A stretch of 64,000 nucleotides of DNA from assembly GCF_001426525.1 (NCBI RefSeq), contig NZ_LMEW01000003.1, positions 151,668 to 215,667 on the forward strand, given 5' to 3'. This document shows, one piece after another, positions 26,924 through 36,971 of the stretch (position 1 is the stretch's first letter; each line of letters begins with the position of its first letter). The DNA comes from Massilia sp. Root133. Its GTDB lineage: Bacteria > Pseudomonadota > Gammaproteobacteria > Burkholderiales > Burkholderiaceae_D. The notes under the pieces are model-generated. The model ran no database searches. It saw nothing but the letters and a program-made list of their open reading frames with translations, and had not been told where the DNA came from. A program made the translations under genes and the position numbers.

Positions 26924-26924
26924 C

Positions 26925-27821
26925 TCAGACCTTCAGCTTCTCGCCGGTCAGGCGTTCGATGGCTTCGAAGTACTTGGCCTGGGTCTTGTCGATGACGTCC
27001 TGCGGCAACGCCGGTGCCGGCGGGGCCTTGTTCCAGTCCTTCAGCGTTTCCAGGTAGTCGCGCACGAACTGCTTGTCGAACGACGGCGGCGACATGTCCG
27101 GGGCGTACGAGTCCGCCGGCCAGAAACGCGAGGAATCGGCGGTCAGGACTTCGTCCATCAGGTGCAGCACGCCGTTCTCGTCCAGGCCGAATTCGAACTT
27201 GGTGTCGGCGATGATGATGCCGCGCGTGGCGGCGTAGTCGGCGGCGGTCTTGTACAGCTGGATACTGATGTCGCGGATTTTATTTGCCAGTTCCGAACCG
27301 ATGCGCTGTTCCATGTCGGCGAAGCTGATGTTCTCGTCGTGCTCGCCCAGGTCGGCTTTCGCGGCCGGGGTGAACAGCGGCTCGGGCAGCTTGTCGGCCT
27401 GGCGCAGGCCGGCCGGCAACTGGATGCCGCAGACGGATCCGGTCGCCTGGTAATCCTTCCAGCCCGAACCGATGATGTAGCCGCGCACGACGGCTTCCAC
27501 GAGGATCGGCTTCAGGCGCTTGGCGACGACGGCGCGGCCTTTTACCTGCTCCACTTCCTCGGGTGCGACCACGGATTCCGGCGCCACGCCGGTCAGGTGG
27601 TTCGGCACGATGTGGCCGAGTTTTTCGAACCAGAAATCGCTCATCTGGTTCAGCACCATACCCTTGCCGGGGATCGGTTCGTTCATGACGACGTCGAAGG
27701 CCGACAGGCGGTCGGTCGTGACGATCAGGATCTTGTCGTCGCCGACGGCGTAGTTGTCACGGACCTTGCCATGGCCCAGCAATGGCAGGGAGGAAATAGT
27801 GGATTGGTAGAGGCTTTTCAT
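26925..27821 (-). CDS. purC: Phosphoribosylaminoimidazole-succinocarboxamide synthase
   Basis: 298 residues, the longer eukaryote-like SAICAR synthase form common in betaproteobacteria. Motifs: [95 protein letters not shown]. It joins CAIR and aspartate with ATP. It is the first gene of its operon; its promoter must lie in the 243 bases before fba's end, which also hold a pair of REP-like palindromes. Confidence 0.96.
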   Translation of the reverse strand: MKSLYQSTISSLPLLGHGKVRDNYAVGDDKILIVTTDRLSAFDVVMNEPIPGKGMVLNQMSDFWFEKLGHIVPNHLTGVAPESVVAPEEVEQVKGRAVVAKRLKPILVEAVVRGYIIGSGWKDYQATGSVCGIQLPAGLRQADKLPEPLFTPAAKADLGEHDENISFADMEQRIGSELANKIRDISIQLYKTAADYAATRGIIIADTKFEFGLDENGVLHLMDEVLTADSSRFWPADSYAPDMSPPSFDKQFVRDYLETLKDWNKAPPAPALPQDVIDKTQAKYFEAIERLTGEKLKV

Positions 27822-27930
27822 AGAGGGGATATCTTGATAAAGCGAAACCGGCGAAGAGGCCGGTCGGATGGGCGAAGGCTAGTGAGAGCCGGTGCCAAAG
27901 CGATATTTTACGCGAATATTGCGTGGAAAT

Positions 27931-28055
27931 CGTCGCCCCCGCGAAAGCGGGGGCCCATGCTGAGGTTCCGAAGTTCGTGTTCAAAAGCCTCGCGCTGCTT
28001 TCAACTTACCGAATCTGGCGATTCAGTATGGGTTCCCGCCTTCGCGGGAACGACG
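27931..28055. repeat. Paired REP-like palindromes, copy 1
   Basis: Two 28-base palindromic units in inverted orientation at 27931-27958 (starting CGTCGCCCCCGCGAAAGCGG) and 28028-28055 (ending CGCGGGAACGACG) flank about 69 bases. Each folds as a GC stem around CGAA/TTCG-like centres. Located between fba's stop and purC's start. A second pair lies at 35188-35269. Confidence 0.85.
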
Positions 28056-28064
28056 GCTTGGGGA

Positions 28065-29129
28065 TTACTGAACGATCTGCGCCAGCTCACCCGCCTTGTA
28101 GCGCTCCGCCATTTTCTCCAGCGGAATCGGCTTGATCTTGGCAGCCATGCCTTCGCAGCCGAAGGAGATATAGCGTGCCTTGCAGATCTGCGTCGCGGCT
28201 TCGCGGGCCGGCTTCAGGTAGTCGCGCGGGTCGAATTTCGACGGGTTCTCGAACAGGTATTTGCGGATCGCGGCCGTCATCGCCAGGCGGATGTCCGTGT
28301 CGATATTGATCTTGCGGACGCCGTGCTTGATGCCTTCCTGGATTTCCTCGACCGGCACGCCATACGTTTCCTTCATGTCGCCGCCGAATTCGCGGATGAT
28401 CGCCAGCAGCTCCTGCGGAACCGACGACGAACCGTGCATCACGAGGTGCGTGTTCGGGATGCGCGCGTGGATTTCCTTGATGCGGTCGATGGCGAGGATG
28501 TCGCCGGTCGGCTTGCGCGTGAATTTATACGCGCCGTGCGAGGTGCCGATGGCGATGGCCAGCGCGTCGCACTGGGTGCGCGCGACGAAGTCGGCGGCCT
28601 GCGCCACGTCGGTCAGCAGTTCTTCGCGGGTCATGGTGCGGTCCGCGCCGTGGCCGTCCTCCTTGTCGCCCTTCATCGTTTCCAGCGAACCGAGCACGCC
28701 CAGTTCCGCTTCGACGGTCACGCCGATCGAGTGCGCGAATTTCACCACTTCCTTCGACACCTCGACGTTGTAGTCGTAGGAGGCGACGGACTTGCCGTCC
28801 GCTTCCAGCGAGCCGTCCATCATGACGGACGTGAAGCCCGAACGGATCGCGGCCATGCAGACGGCCGGCGACTGGCCGTGGTCCTGGTGCATGACGACGG
28901 GAATGTGCGGGTAGGCTTCGACGGCGGCGTCGATCAGGTGGCGCAGGAACGCTTCGCCGGCATATTTGCGGGCGCCGGCCGAAGCCTGCATGATCACCGG
29001 GCTGCCGGTCTGGTCGGCCGCGGCCATGATGGCCTGGACCTGCTCCAGGTTGTTGACGTTAAACGCCGGGAGGCCGTAGCCGTGTTCGGCGGCGTGGTCC
29101 AGCAGTTGACGCATTGATACGAGTGCCAT
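28065..29129 (-). CDS. fba: Class II fructose-bisphosphate aldolase
   Basis: 354 residues, the Calvin/CbbA-like subtype of class II aldolases. [14 protein letters not shown] contains the zinc-binding His and catalytic Asp region; [17 protein letters not shown] is the N-terminal signature; [15 protein letters not shown] and [22 protein letters not shown] complete the active site. It interconverts fructose 1,6-bisphosphate with DHAP and glyceraldehyde 3-phosphate. It follows pyk on the same strand after 161 bases in which I see no hairpin, so read-through is possible. Confidence 0.95.
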   Translation of the reverse strand: MALVSMRQLLDHAAEHGYGLPAFNVNNLEQVQAIMAAADQTGSPVIMQASAGARKYAGEAFLRHLIDAAVEAYPHIPVVMHQDHGQSPAVCMAAIRSGFTSVMMDGSLEADGKSVASYDYNVEVSKEVVKFAHSIGVTVEAELGVLGSLETMKGDKEDGHGADRTMTREELLTDVAQAADFVARTQCDALAIAIGTSHGAYKFTRKPTGDILAIDRIKEIHARIPNTHLVMHGSSSVPQELLAIIREFGGDMKETYGVPVEEIQEGIKHGVRKINIDTDIRLAMTAAIRKYLFENPSKFDPRDYLKPAREAATQICKARYISFGCEGMAAKIKPIPLEKMAERYKAGELAQIVQ

Positions 29130-29290
29130 GGTTTAGCTCCATAGGAATAAAGAAACCTTTCCGGGTCTCACACCTTCTGCGCGTGCGTGCGTCTGGCCTC
29201 GCGCGAAGGCGCGTCAGCCATGCACATCATCCGTTCGACAGTCTGGCGCGGCCGCGGTTGCGGCCGCGCGCTCAGGTGTTGAGCTCCCTC

Positions 29291-30739
29291 TTAATTGAAT
29301 TCACCGACGCGAACGATCTTGAGCGCGTTCGTGCCGCCGACCTGGCCCATCGGCTCGCCCCACGTGACGACGATCGTGTCGCCCTTCTTGACGATGCCGT
29401 TGGCGACCAGCAAGTCTTCCGCCTGTTTCAGGACGGCGGCGCTGTCGCCGCGCTGCGTCAGGTGGTACGCATGCACGTTACGATACAACGCAACCTTGCG
29501 TTGGGTGGTGACGCTTGGCGTCAGGGCGAAGATCGGGGTGTCGACGCGGTGGCGGCTCATCCACAGCGCGGTCGAACCGGACTCGGTCAGCGCGACGATC
29601 GCCTTCACGCGCAGGTGGTGCGCGGTGAACAGGGCGCCGTACGCGATCGACTGGTCGATGCGGGTGAACTGCACGTTCAGGAAGTCGGCTTCCAGCTTGT
29701 TGTATTCGGAACGTTCCGCTTCGACGCAGATCGCGGACATCATCTCGACCGTCTCGACCGGCCACTTGCCGGCGGCGGTCTCGGCCGACGTCATCACGGC
29801 GTCGGTGCCGTCCAGCACAGCGTTGGCCACGTCCGACACTTCGGCGCGGGTCGGCACGGCGTTGACGATCATCGACTCCATCATCTGCGTGGCGGTGATC
29901 GCCAGCTTGTTGCAATCGCGCGCCATGCGGATCATGCGCTTCTGCAGCGCCGGTACGGCCGCGTTGCCCACTTCGACGGCGAGGTCGCCGCGGGCGACCA
30001 TGATGCCGTCGGAGGCGTCCAGGATCTCTTGCAGAACGGGAATTGCTTCCGCGCGCTCGATCTTCGCGATCATCATCGGCTTGTGGCCGAACGGCTCGCC
30101 GGCGATGTTCGCCAGCTGGCGCGCCATTTCCATGTCGGTCGCCGTTTTCGGGAACGAGATCGCCAGGTAGTCGGCCTGGAAGGTCATCGCGGTCTTGATG
30201 TCCTCCATGTCCTTCGCGGTCAGCGCCGGCGCCGTCAGGCCGCCGCCCATGCGGTTGATGCCCTTGTTGTTGGACAGGTCGCCGCCCACCTTGACGATGG
30301 TGTGGATCTCGCTGCCGGCCACGCGCTCGACGATCAGCACGATCAGGCCGTCGTTCAGCAGCAGCGTGTCACCCGGACGGACGTCGTTCGGCAGTGCCTT
30401 GTAGTCGAGGCCGACGCGTTCCTGGTTGCCCAGCTCGCCGTTCTCGCCCCAGCGGGCGTCCAGGATGAAGCGGTCACCGTTGTTCAGTACGATCTTGCCT
30501 TCTTCGAACTTGCCGACGCGGATCTTCGGGCCCTGCATGTCGGCCATGATCGCCACTTCGCGGCCGCACTCGGCCGCGGCGCGACGCACCAGGTTGGCAC
30601 GGTCGATATGGTCCTGGGCGCGGCCGTGCGAGAAATTCAGGCGCACGATGTCCACGCCCGCGCGGATCATGCGGACGAGCGTATCGAAGTCGGAGGAAGC
30701 GGGGCCGATGGTTGCGACGATCTTGGTACCACGAGACAT
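29291..30739 (-). CDS. pyk: Pyruvate kinase
   Basis: 482 residues from the ATG at 30739 (MSRGTKIVATIGPASSD); the open frame upstream of it overlaps the intergenic hairpin and has no family match. Motifs: RLNFSHGRAQDH, MADMQGPKIRVG, KIERAEAIPVLQEILDASDGIMVARGDLAVE (active-site lysine region) and ATQMMESMI. It converts phosphoenolpyruvate and ADP to pyruvate and ATP. It lies 58 bases past pgk with a perfect 20-base palindrome in the gap. Confidence 0.96.
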   Translation of the reverse strand: MSRGTKIVATIGPASSDFDTLVRMIRAGVDIVRLNFSHGRAQDHIDRANLVRRAAAECGREVAIMADMQGPKIRVGKFEEGKIVLNNGDRFILDARWGENGELGNQERVGLDYKALPNDVRPGDTLLLNDGLIVLIVERVAGSEIHTIVKVGGDLSNNKGINRMGGGLTAPALTAKDMEDIKTAMTFQADYLAISFPKTATDMEMARQLANIAGEPFGHKPMMIAKIERAEAIPVLQEILDASDGIMVARGDLAVEVGNAAVPALQKRMIRMARDCNKLAITATQMMESMIVNAVPTRAEVSDVANAVLDGTDAVMTSAETAAGKWPVETVEMMSAICVEAERSEYNKLEADFLNVQFTRIDQSIAYGALFTAHHLRVKAIVALTESGSTALWMSRHRVDTPIFALTPSVTTQRKVALYRNVHAYHLTQRGDSAAVLKQAEDLLVANGIVKKGDTIVVTWGEPMGQVGGTNALKIVRVGEFN

Positions 30740-30761
30740 TGATCTATCCTTGAAGTGAAAA

Positions 30762-30781
30762 GCGCAGCCCGTGGGCTGCGC
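30762..30781 (-). terminator. Hairpin between pgk and pyk (attenuator or processing site)
   Basis: Perfect palindrome GCGCAGCCC-GT-GGGCTGCGC, followed on the minus strand by TTTTC. The U-run is short, so partial termination or transcript end protection is more likely than full termination. Confidence 0.6.
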
Positions 30782-30797
30782 CGGTGACCGTGAGGTG

Positions 30798-32003
30798 TTA
30801 TTTCGCAGCGCTACGCTGCAGCAGGATCTCCACCGCCGGAAGCGTCTTACCTTCGAGGAACTCGAGGAAGGCGCCGCCGCCGGTCGAGATATAGCCGACT
30901 TGGTCGGCAATATTGTATTTTGCGATGGCAGCCAGGGTGTCGCCGCCGCCCGCGATCGAGAAGGCTTTCGATGCGGCGATGGCCTGGGCCAGGGTCTTGG
31001 TGCCTTCGGCGAACTGGTCGAACTCGAACACGCCGACCGGACCGTTCCACACGATGGTGCCCGCCTTGGCGATCTGCTCGGCGAGCTGGGCCGCGGTCTT
31101 CGGGCCGATGTCCAGGATCATGTCGTCGTCGGCCACATCCTTGACGTCCTTGACGGTCGCGGTGGCGGTCGGCGAAAACTCCTTCGCGCACACGACGTCC
31201 ACCGGGATCGGCACGGTCGCGCCACGGGCGGCCATCTTGTCGATGATGGTTTTCGCCTCGCCGACGAGGTCCGCTTCCGCCAGCGATTTGCCGATGTTCA
31301 GGCCCACGGCCTTCATGAACGTGTTGGCGATGCCGCCGCCCACGATCAGGTTGTCGACCTTGTCGGCCAGGCTCTGCAGGATCGACAGCTTGGTCGACAC
31401 CTTGGAGCCGGCGACGATCGCCAGCAGCGGACGCTGCGGCGCGCCCAGGGCCTTGCCCAGCGCATCCAGCTCGGCCGCCAGCAGCGGACCGGCGGCGACC
31501 ACGGGCGCGAACTTCGCGATGCCGTGCGTGGTCGCTTCGGCGCGGTGCGCGGTGCCGAAGGCGTCATTCACATAGATGTCGCACAGCTTGGCCATCTTCT
31601 GCGCCAGCTCGTCCGAATTCTTCTTCTCGCCCTTGTTGACGCGGCAGTTTTCCAGCAGCACGACCTGGCCCGGCGCGACGTCGACGCCATCGACCCAGTT
31701 CTGTTTCAGTTCAACCGGCTGGCCCAGCAGCTCGGACAGGCGCTTGGCGACCGGCGCCAGGCTGTCTTCCGGCTTGAACTCGCCCTCGGTCGGACGGCCC
31801 AGGTGCGACGTGACCATCACGGCCGCACCCGCATCAAGCGCAGCGCGGATCGCGGGAACCGAAGCACGCACGCGCGTGTCTTCCGTAATGTTGCCGGCGT
31901 CGTCCTGCGGGACATTCAGGTCGGCGCGGATGAAGACGCGCTTGCCTTTCAGCGCGTCTTGGTCGATCAGGTCTTGCAAGCGGGTGAAATTGAGAACGGC
32001 CAT
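30798..32003 (-). CDS. pgk: Phosphoglycerate kinase
   Basis: 401 residues from the ATG at 32003; a TTG three codons before is possible but has no better ribosome site. Motifs: [27 protein letters not shown] (substrate arginines), [43 protein letters not shown], and the nucleotide loop [17 protein letters not shown] and [11 protein letters not shown]. It makes ATP from 1,3-bisphosphoglycerate. It heads the pgk-pyk-fba series on the minus strand. Confidence 0.96.
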   Translation of the reverse strand: MAVLNFTRLQDLIDQDALKGKRVFIRADLNVPQDDAGNITEDTRVRASVPAIRAALDAGAAVMVTSHLGRPTEGEFKPEDSLAPVAKRLSELLGQPVELKQNWVDGVDVAPGQVVLLENCRVNKGEKKNSDELAQKMAKLCDIYVNDAFGTAHRAEATTHGIAKFAPVVAAGPLLAAELDALGKALGAPQRPLLAIVAGSKVSTKLSILQSLADKVDNLIVGGGIANTFMKAVGLNIGKSLAEADLVGEAKTIIDKMAARGATVPIPVDVVCAKEFSPTATATVKDVKDVADDDMILDIGPKTAAQLAEQIAKAGTIVWNGPVGVFEFDQFAEGTKTLAQAIAASKAFSIAGGGDTLAAIAKYNIADQVGYISTGGGAFLEFLEGKTLPAVEILLQRSAAK

Positions 32004-32043
32004 TGTCAACAATCTTGGAATGTTTAAAAAACGCTATTTTACC

Positions 32044-32388
32044 TTAGCCGACCCCATGGAAAACACCAGAAACGCGCAGCACAGTAAATACCACCATGCC
32101 AATAACGATGGTCTGCAACATGTTCCGCCGCCACAGGTAGTAGGCCAGCGAGATGATACCGGCCAGGAGTTTCGGGTTCGTGACGGCCAGCTCGACCTCC
32201 CCCTGCGGCCCCAGCATGAAATCGGGCGCGACGATCGCGGCCAGCGCGCAGGCGGGCGCATAGCGCAGCATTTCCTGCACGCGCCGGGGAATCGTCACGC
32301 GGTGGCCCACCATCCACAAGGCGCTGCGGCAGCATGCGGTGGCGACACCCAGCACCACGATGACGGTCCAGATTTCCCAGTCAGCCAT
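32044..32388 (-). CDS. azlD: AzlD-family branched-chain amino acid export subunit
   Basis: 114 residues from the ATG at 32388 (MADWEIWTVIVVLGVATACC). Four hydrophobic helices and the segments RRVQEMLRYAPACALAAIVAPD and NPKLLAGIISLAYYLWRRN are typical of AzlD, the small partner of AzlC. Together they form an exporter for branched-chain amino acids. Its start overlaps the azlC stop by eight bases, confirming the pair. It ends 41 bases before the pgk start codon. Confidence 0.9.
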   Translation of the reverse strand: MADWEIWTVIVVLGVATACCRSALWMVGHRVTIPRRVQEMLRYAPACALAAIVAPDFMLGPQGEVELAVTNPKLLAGIISLAYYLWRRNMLQTIVIGMVVFTVLRVSGVFHGVG

Positions 32389-33124
32389 GGCGGACCTTGC
32401 GGCGTTCCTGCGTTTCCTCGATGGCGATGGCGGTGACCATGCCGACGAGAACCGCAAGCAGCAGCCCGAGCTTGTACGGCAGGCCATGCGCCAGCACGGA
32501 CACGATGCCCGCCACGAGCACGCCGCACAGGGCCGCGCTGTTCATGACCAGCGGGACGAGGATGCACAGGATGGCGAGCGTGCCGGCAAAGCCCAGCTGC
32601 CATTCCGTCGGCACGGCGCTGCCCAGGAAGATGCCGATGAACGTGCCGACCTGCCACGCGACCCAGCTCGGATACAGCAAGCCCTTCAGGAACGACAGCT
32701 TGCCCCGTTCGGGCGCCGTGCGGGGATAGCGCTGCAGGAAGAGCGCGGTGGTCAGGTCGCCGGAGATATGGCCAAGATAAAAACGCTGCACCACCGGCAG
32801 GTGCGAGAAATGGGGGGCGAGCAGTGCGGAAAAGATGACGAACCGCAGGTTGACGACGAAGGCGGTGGCGAAGATGACGCCGATGGGGGCGCCGGTGGCG
32901 ATCAGCGGCAGCGATGCAAGCTGCGCCGAACCGGAATACACGATCAGCGTCATGGCGCTGGCTTGCAGCACCGTGAGGCCGCTCTTGACCATCGCGACCC
33001 CGACCACGATGCCCCATGCGCCGAGGCCGAACAGCGTGGGCAGGCCGACCTGGAAACCCTCGCGCCAGGCGACGGGGTCGTGCCCGTCGACATCGTTGCC
33101 GCTCTCCATGCGCACTCCGCTCAT
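32381..33124 (-). CDS. azlC: AzlC-family branched-chain amino acid permease
   Basis: 247 residues from the ATG at 33124, which has AGGA eight bases upstream; a second ATG at 33109 with GGAG is equally possible. The first helix reads FQVGLPTLFGLGAWGIVVGVAM, then MTLIVYSGSAQLASLPLIATGAP and FVVNLRFVIFSALLAPHF, hallmark AzlC motifs. It is a multi-helix inner-membrane protein that exports valine, leucine or isoleucine analogues together with AzlD. No Lrp-type regulator is next to it. Confidence 0.92.
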   Translation of the reverse strand: MSGVRMESGNDVDGHDPVAWREGFQVGLPTLFGLGAWGIVVGVAMVKSGLTVLQASAMTLIVYSGSAQLASLPLIATGAPIGVIFATAFVVNLRFVIFSALLAPHFSHLPVVQRFYLGHISGDLTTALFLQRYPRTAPERGKLSFLKGLLYPSWVAWQVGTFIGIFLGSAVPTEWQLGFAGTLAILCILVPLVMNSAALCGVLVAGIVSVLAHGLPYKLGLLLAVLVGMVTAIAIEETQERRKVRHG

Positions 33125-33348
33125 GTCGCGTTCCTGCAACAAAAGCGGTCGACAAGCATGGCGGACAGGCTGCGTTCGGACATGAAACGAGGGCGTGAAA
33201 ATGCGCGTAGATTTCCCTGTCGGAAATTCTACTCGACAGTATTAAGGTTGCTATTCTACCGGACCATTCCGGCAATCAGGTCGAATCCGTTAGAATCGTG
33301 GTTTTGGGAATGCTGTGTTTCCCTACCTATTAGCTGACGGAGAAATGA

Positions 33349-33543
33349 ATGAACGACAAGACCATCCCGGTCGTGGAACTGGAAGCCAAGGACCTGCCGG
33401 CCTATTGCCCGAACCCTGCCATGCCGCTGTGGTCGTCGCACCCGCGCGTGTTCCTGGACTTCGATCATGACGGCAACGCAAAGTGCCCGTACTGCGGCAC
33501 CCAGTACCGCCTGAAGCCGGGCACCGTGCTGGCGCATCACTGA
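33349..33543 (+). CDS. Small zinc-finger protein (zf-CHCC type)
   Basis: 64 residues with a single zinc-binding pattern: Cys in AYCPNPAMPLWSSHPRVFL (with His), then CPYCGTQYRL. This Cys-His-Cys-Cys arrangement is that of the zf-CHCC family, related to the small NDUFS6 subunit of complex I. Such short proteins are widespread in proteobacteria, and their role is not settled. ACGGAG before the ATG serves as ribosome site. It is followed by the YheT-type hydrolase after 24 bases in the same direction. Confidence 0.88.
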   Translation: MNDKTIPVVELEAKDLPAYCPNPAMPLWSSHPRVFLDFDHDGNAKCPYCGTQYRLKPGTVLAHH

Positions 33544-33567
33544 TTTCTTTCCTGTCGGGAGCTTGCC

Positions 33568-34569
33568 GTGAACCAAGCGGGCGCAGCAGGCTACCAGGCG
33601 CCGTGGTGGCTGCCGGGCGGTGACCTGCAGACGATTTATCCCGCCGTCTGCATCCGCAAGCCGGCCGTCGCCTACCGGCGCGAACGCTGGAACACCCCCT
33701 GCGGCCAGGATTTCATCGACGTCGACCTCGTCGACGGCGCCTCCCCTGCTTCTCCCTGCGTACTGCTGTTCCATGGCCTGGAAGGGTCGTCGGACAGCCA
33801 TTACGCGCGGTCGCTGATGGCGGCCGCCAAAGCGCGCGGCTGGCATGGCGCGATCCCGCATTTCCGCGGCTGCTCGGGCGAGCCGAACCTCGCGCCCCGC
33901 TTCTACCACTCCGGCGACGCCGAAGAACTCGACTGGATCATCCGCCGCCTGCGCCCCCGCCATTCCGGGCCGTTCTACGTGGCCGGCGTCTCGCTGGGCG
34001 GCAACGCGCTGCTGCGCTGGCTCGGTGAACAGGGCCATGGCGCGGGCATCGTCGATGCCGCCGTGGCCATCTCCGCCCCGCTCGACCTGGCGGCCGGCGG
34101 CGCCGCGCTGTCGGCCGGCTTCAACCGCCTGTACACCCGCATGTTCCTGCAGACGTTGAAGCCGAAGGCATTGGCCAAGCTGGACCGCTTTCCCGGCCTG
34201 TTCGACCGCGACCGCCTCCTCGCCGCGAACGATTTATATAGTTTCGACAACGTCGTCACCGCCCCGCTGCACGGTTACCGCGACACGGACGATTACTGGC
34301 ACCGCGCCAGCGCCCGCCACGTCCTGCACGACATCGTCGTGCCGACGCTCGTGCTGAATGCGCAGAACGACCCGTTCCTGCCCGGCCGGCACCTGCCGCG
34401 GACAGCTGCACACGCGGTGACCCTGGAGTATCCCGAGACGGGCGGTCACGTCGGCTTTTCCGTCGGTCCCTTCCCGGGGCGGCTCGACTGGCTGCCGCAA
34501 CGCATCCTGACATTTTTCGACGACACGGCCATGCGCGCGCCCGCGCCCGCGCGGCTGTGCGAAGCTTGA
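33568..34569 (+). CDS. YheT-family alpha/beta hydrolase
   Basis: 333 residues from a GTG at 33568 with GGGAG upstream. The N-terminal PWWLPGGDLQTIYPAV and DFIDVDL, followed by CVLLFHGLEGSSDSHYARSL and HFRGCSGEPN, are YheT/Eht1 signatures. VAGVSLGGNALLRWLGEQG gives the Ser nucleophile, LVLNAQNDPFLPG the Asp, and ETGGHVGF the His. Members are esterases of unknown natural substrate. The next gene begins three bases after its stop. Confidence 0.92.
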   Translation: MNQAGAAGYQAPWWLPGGDLQTIYPAVCIRKPAVAYRRERWNTPCGQDFIDVDLVDGASPASPCVLLFHGLEGSSDSHYARSLMAAAKARGWHGAIPHFRGCSGEPNLAPRFYHSGDAEELDWIIRRLRPRHSGPFYVAGVSLGGNALLRWLGEQGHGAGIVDAAVAISAPLDLAAGGAALSAGFNRLYTRMFLQTLKPKALAKLDRFPGLFDRDRLLAANDLYSFDNVVTAPLHGYRDTDDYWHRASARHVLHDIVVPTLVLNAQNDPFLPGRHLPRTAAHAVTLEYPETGGHVGFSVGPFPGRLDWLPQRILTFFDDTAMRAPAPARLCEA

Positions 34570-34572
34570 ACC

Positions 34573-35175
34573 ATGGACGACATCGTAAAACAGGCAATGG
34601 CCAAGTGGCCGAACGTGCCGTACTGCTACGGCTGGCTGGCACTGGACGCGCGCGGCGCCTGGCGCATGCGCGACGAGGCGGCCCAGCGCGCGGGCGCCCC
34701 TGGCGACAAGCTGACGAATGCCGCACTGGTCGGCTTCATCGCCCGCAATTATTTATCGGATGAGCGCGGCTGCTGGTATTTCCAGAACGGTCCGCAGCGC
34801 GTGTACATCAACCTCGAGACAACGCCCTTCATCGCGCGCACGGATCCGGCGCAGGGCCTCGTGCTGCACACGGGGCAGCCGCTGGGCGCGCCGGAAGAAA
34901 CGTTCATGACGGACGCCGGCGGCATCGTGCTGCGTGCTGGCCGGACGGTGGCCCAGTTGGACGACCGCGACGCGGCGCAATTGCTGCAGGCGTTCGAGCT
35001 GGATGGGCGGCCTGCGTCTGACGACGAGGTGATGACGTGGATGGCAGGCGGCGCCGGAGAGCTGGCGCTGCGCTGGCAGGACAGGCGTATTGCGGTGGGA
35101 CGGCTAACGGCGGACGAGGTGCCGGCACGCTTCGGGTTCGTGCGGCTGCCGGACTTGCTGCAAGGGCAAAAATAG
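34573..35175 (+). CDS. Conserved DUF protein downstream of YheT hydrolase
   Basis: 200 residues without a recognised catalytic motif. The start MDDIVKQAMAKWPNVPYCYGWLALDARGAWRMRDE is followed by GFIARNYLSDERGCWYFQNGPQRVYINLETTPFIART, which looks like a conserved betaproteobacterial family of unknown function. No signal peptide or membrane helix is visible, so it is probably cytoplasmic. It is translationally close to the hydrolase (gap of three bases) and likely shares its transcript. I do not assign a function. Confidence 0.75.
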   Translation: MDDIVKQAMAKWPNVPYCYGWLALDARGAWRMRDEAAQRAGAPGDKLTNAALVGFIARNYLSDERGCWYFQNGPQRVYINLETTPFIARTDPAQGLVLHTGQPLGAPEETFMTDAGGIVLRAGRTVAQLDDRDAAQLLQAFELDGRPASDDEVMTWMAGGAGELALRWQDRRIAVGRLTADEVPARFGFVRLPDLLQGQK

Positions 35176-35187
35176 ATAACATGTGAA

Positions 35188-35269
35188 CGTCGATCCCGCG
35201 AAGGCGGGAACCGAATTTTTGGGTAGGTCGCTCACGCAAAATTAGGCCCCTGCCTTCGCAGGGGCGACG
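35188..35269. repeat. Paired REP-like palindromes, copy 2
   Basis: Two inverted units, starting CGTCGATCCCGCGAAGGCGG at 35188 and ending TTCGCAGGGGCGACG at 35269, lie between two convergent genes. They share the CGTCG end and the GCGAAGGC core with the pair at 27931-28055, but enclose a shorter spacer. Confidence 0.83.
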
Positions 35270-35279
35270 TGGTTTTGGG

Positions 35280-36899
35280 TTACCGATCCTTGTCCTTCTT
35301 CTCTTTCTTCTCGTCCTTCTGCCGCTCGTTCAGCTCGCGCTCGCGCGCATCGATCACGGCCTGGTCGTAGAACGACACATCCTTCGCCTTGCGCGCGAGA
35401 TTGAGCTGGTCGACGGCCGCCGGCAACGCGCCCGACAGCACATACGATTCTGCCAGCGCCATATGCTGCAGCGCGATCTTGCCCTGGGCCGCATAGGCCT
35501 TGGCGAGCTGGTCGTACAGCTTGGGCTCTTCGCGGTATTGCTGCACCTGGTCGCGCAGGAACTGGGCCGCCTTGTCCAGCTGGCCGTCCGCGATCAGCGC
35601 GTCGGCATACTGGCGCGCCAGCATGCGCGACAGCGGGAATTTCTGGTACGCGGCTTCCGCATCCTGCACGGCCTGGTGGACGACGGCGGGCGGCTGCCCC
35701 GGCGCCAGCTTGATCTCGGTGCCGAGGGCGGCGAACATGGCGCTGCCATCGGTACCGCTGCGCTCGCTCGAAAACACGCCGGGACGCGGCCTGGTCGATG
35801 CCTTCGCCTTGTCGAGCCAGCTCTGCGCCCCTTTCAGGTCGCCCTGCTTCAGCGCGAGGAACGACAGGCCGTACATCGCGGCCGTCTGCTGCTGCGTGTT
35901 CGGCTGGGCCAGCTGGCTGTCGAACGTGGATTTCGCTTCGTCGCGCCCCTTCTGGCTTTCGTCCTGCAGCACGCGCGCGCGCGCGCGTACGAGGTGGAAC
36001 TCGATGCTGTCCGGCCGGATGTGCATCACCTTCGGATTGTCGCGGATGCGCGCCTGGATGTCGGCGATGCGCTCACCCGTCAGCGGGTGGCTGCTGAGCC
36101 AGGCCGGCGCCTCGCCATAGACGCGCGTCGTGCTCTGCAGGCGCTTGAAGAACGCCACCATGCCCGACGTGTCGTAACCGGCCGCGCGCATCGTCTGGAA
36201 GCCGACGCGATCGGCCTCGCGCTCGGCGTCGCGGCTGAAATTCAGCTGGCGCTGGATGGCGAGACCTTGGCCGCCCAGCATGACGCCCATCGCCGCATCG
36301 GCCCCGCCGCCGGCCTTGCCGACGAGCGCCGCCAGCAGCAGCGCGGCCAGGGGCAACAGCGCATCCTGCTTCTGCTGGCCGATCATGCGCGCGATGTGGC
36401 GCTGCTGCACGTGGCCGATCTCGTGCGACAGCACGGAGGCCAGTTCCGACTCGTTCTGCGCCGAAATGATCAACTGCGAGTGCACGCCGATGAAGCCGCC
36501 GGGCAGCGCGAACGCGTTGATCATCGGATCGCGCACGGCAAAGAAGAAGAAATCGGCATTCGTCTCGCCGCGTGCGCCGGGCGCGAACGACACGAGGTTT
36601 TCGCCGAAATTGTTCAGGAACTCGATGATCGCGTCGTCGTCCAGGTAATCGGGATCGCGCCGGATATCGTTCATGATCTCCTCGCCCAGCTTGCGCTCCA
36701 GGAAGGGCGACAAGTCGGCACGCGCGGTATCGCCGAGCGTCGGCAACCCGGTCGTATCGGCGCTGCCGCGCAGGACGGGGACGGTAGGGGCGGCAAACGC
36801 GCCGGCGGTGGCCACGACCAGGCCGACGGCGGCGGCGACACGGCGCCATGGCCACCTTGGTGAAAGCTGCAACATCGCTGAAATCGGGTTAGGTTTCAC
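35280..36899 (-). CDS. M48 metalloprotease with TPR-like C-terminus (BepA-like)
   Basis: 539 residues. A signal sequence ([16 protein letters not shown]) is followed by an M48 peptidase domain with the zinc motif [12 protein letters not shown] (HExxH) and the downstream [14 protein letters not shown] that supplies the third ligand. From about residue 300 the chain is helical with TPR-like repeats ([49 protein letters not shown]). BepA-type proteins clear misassembled outer-membrane proteins such as LptD. The start could instead be the ATG at 36875; neither has a strong ribosome site. The Lys/Glu-rich tail ([14 protein letters not shown]) is odd. Confidence 0.9.
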   Translation of the reverse strand: MKPNPISAMLQLSPRWPWRRVAAAVGLVVATAGAFAAPTVPVLRGSADTTGLPTLGDTARADLSPFLERKLGEEIMNDIRRDPDYLDDDAIIEFLNNFGENLVSFAPGARGETNADFFFFAVRDPMINAFALPGGFIGVHSQLIISAQNESELASVLSHEIGHVQQRHIARMIGQQKQDALLPLAALLLAALVGKAGGGADAAMGVMLGGQGLAIQRQLNFSRDAEREADRVGFQTMRAAGYDTSGMVAFFKRLQSTTRVYGEAPAWLSSHPLTGERIADIQARIRDNPKVMHIRPDSIEFHLVRARARVLQDESQKGRDEAKSTFDSQLAQPNTQQQTAAMYGLSFLALKQGDLKGAQSWLDKAKASTRPRPGVFSSERSGTDGSAMFAALGTEIKLAPGQPPAVVHQAVQDAEAAYQKFPLSRMLARQYADALIADGQLDKAAQFLRDQVQQYREEPKLYDQLAKAYAAQGKIALQHMALAESYVLSGALPAAVDQLNLARKAKDVSFYDQAVIDARERELNERQKDEKKEKKDKDR

Positions 36900-36971
36900 G
36901 ATGCTATGATAACCGCTTCCCGGCCATCGCTACTGCTGGGCCATATTTTGTTACTTCGTTCCCTCGACAAC

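Noticed and set aside
35181..35187. ATGTGAAC near the second REP pair, similar to part of the zinc operator
   Set aside because: Only eight bases are shared, no symmetric partner follows, and no metal gene is adjacent.
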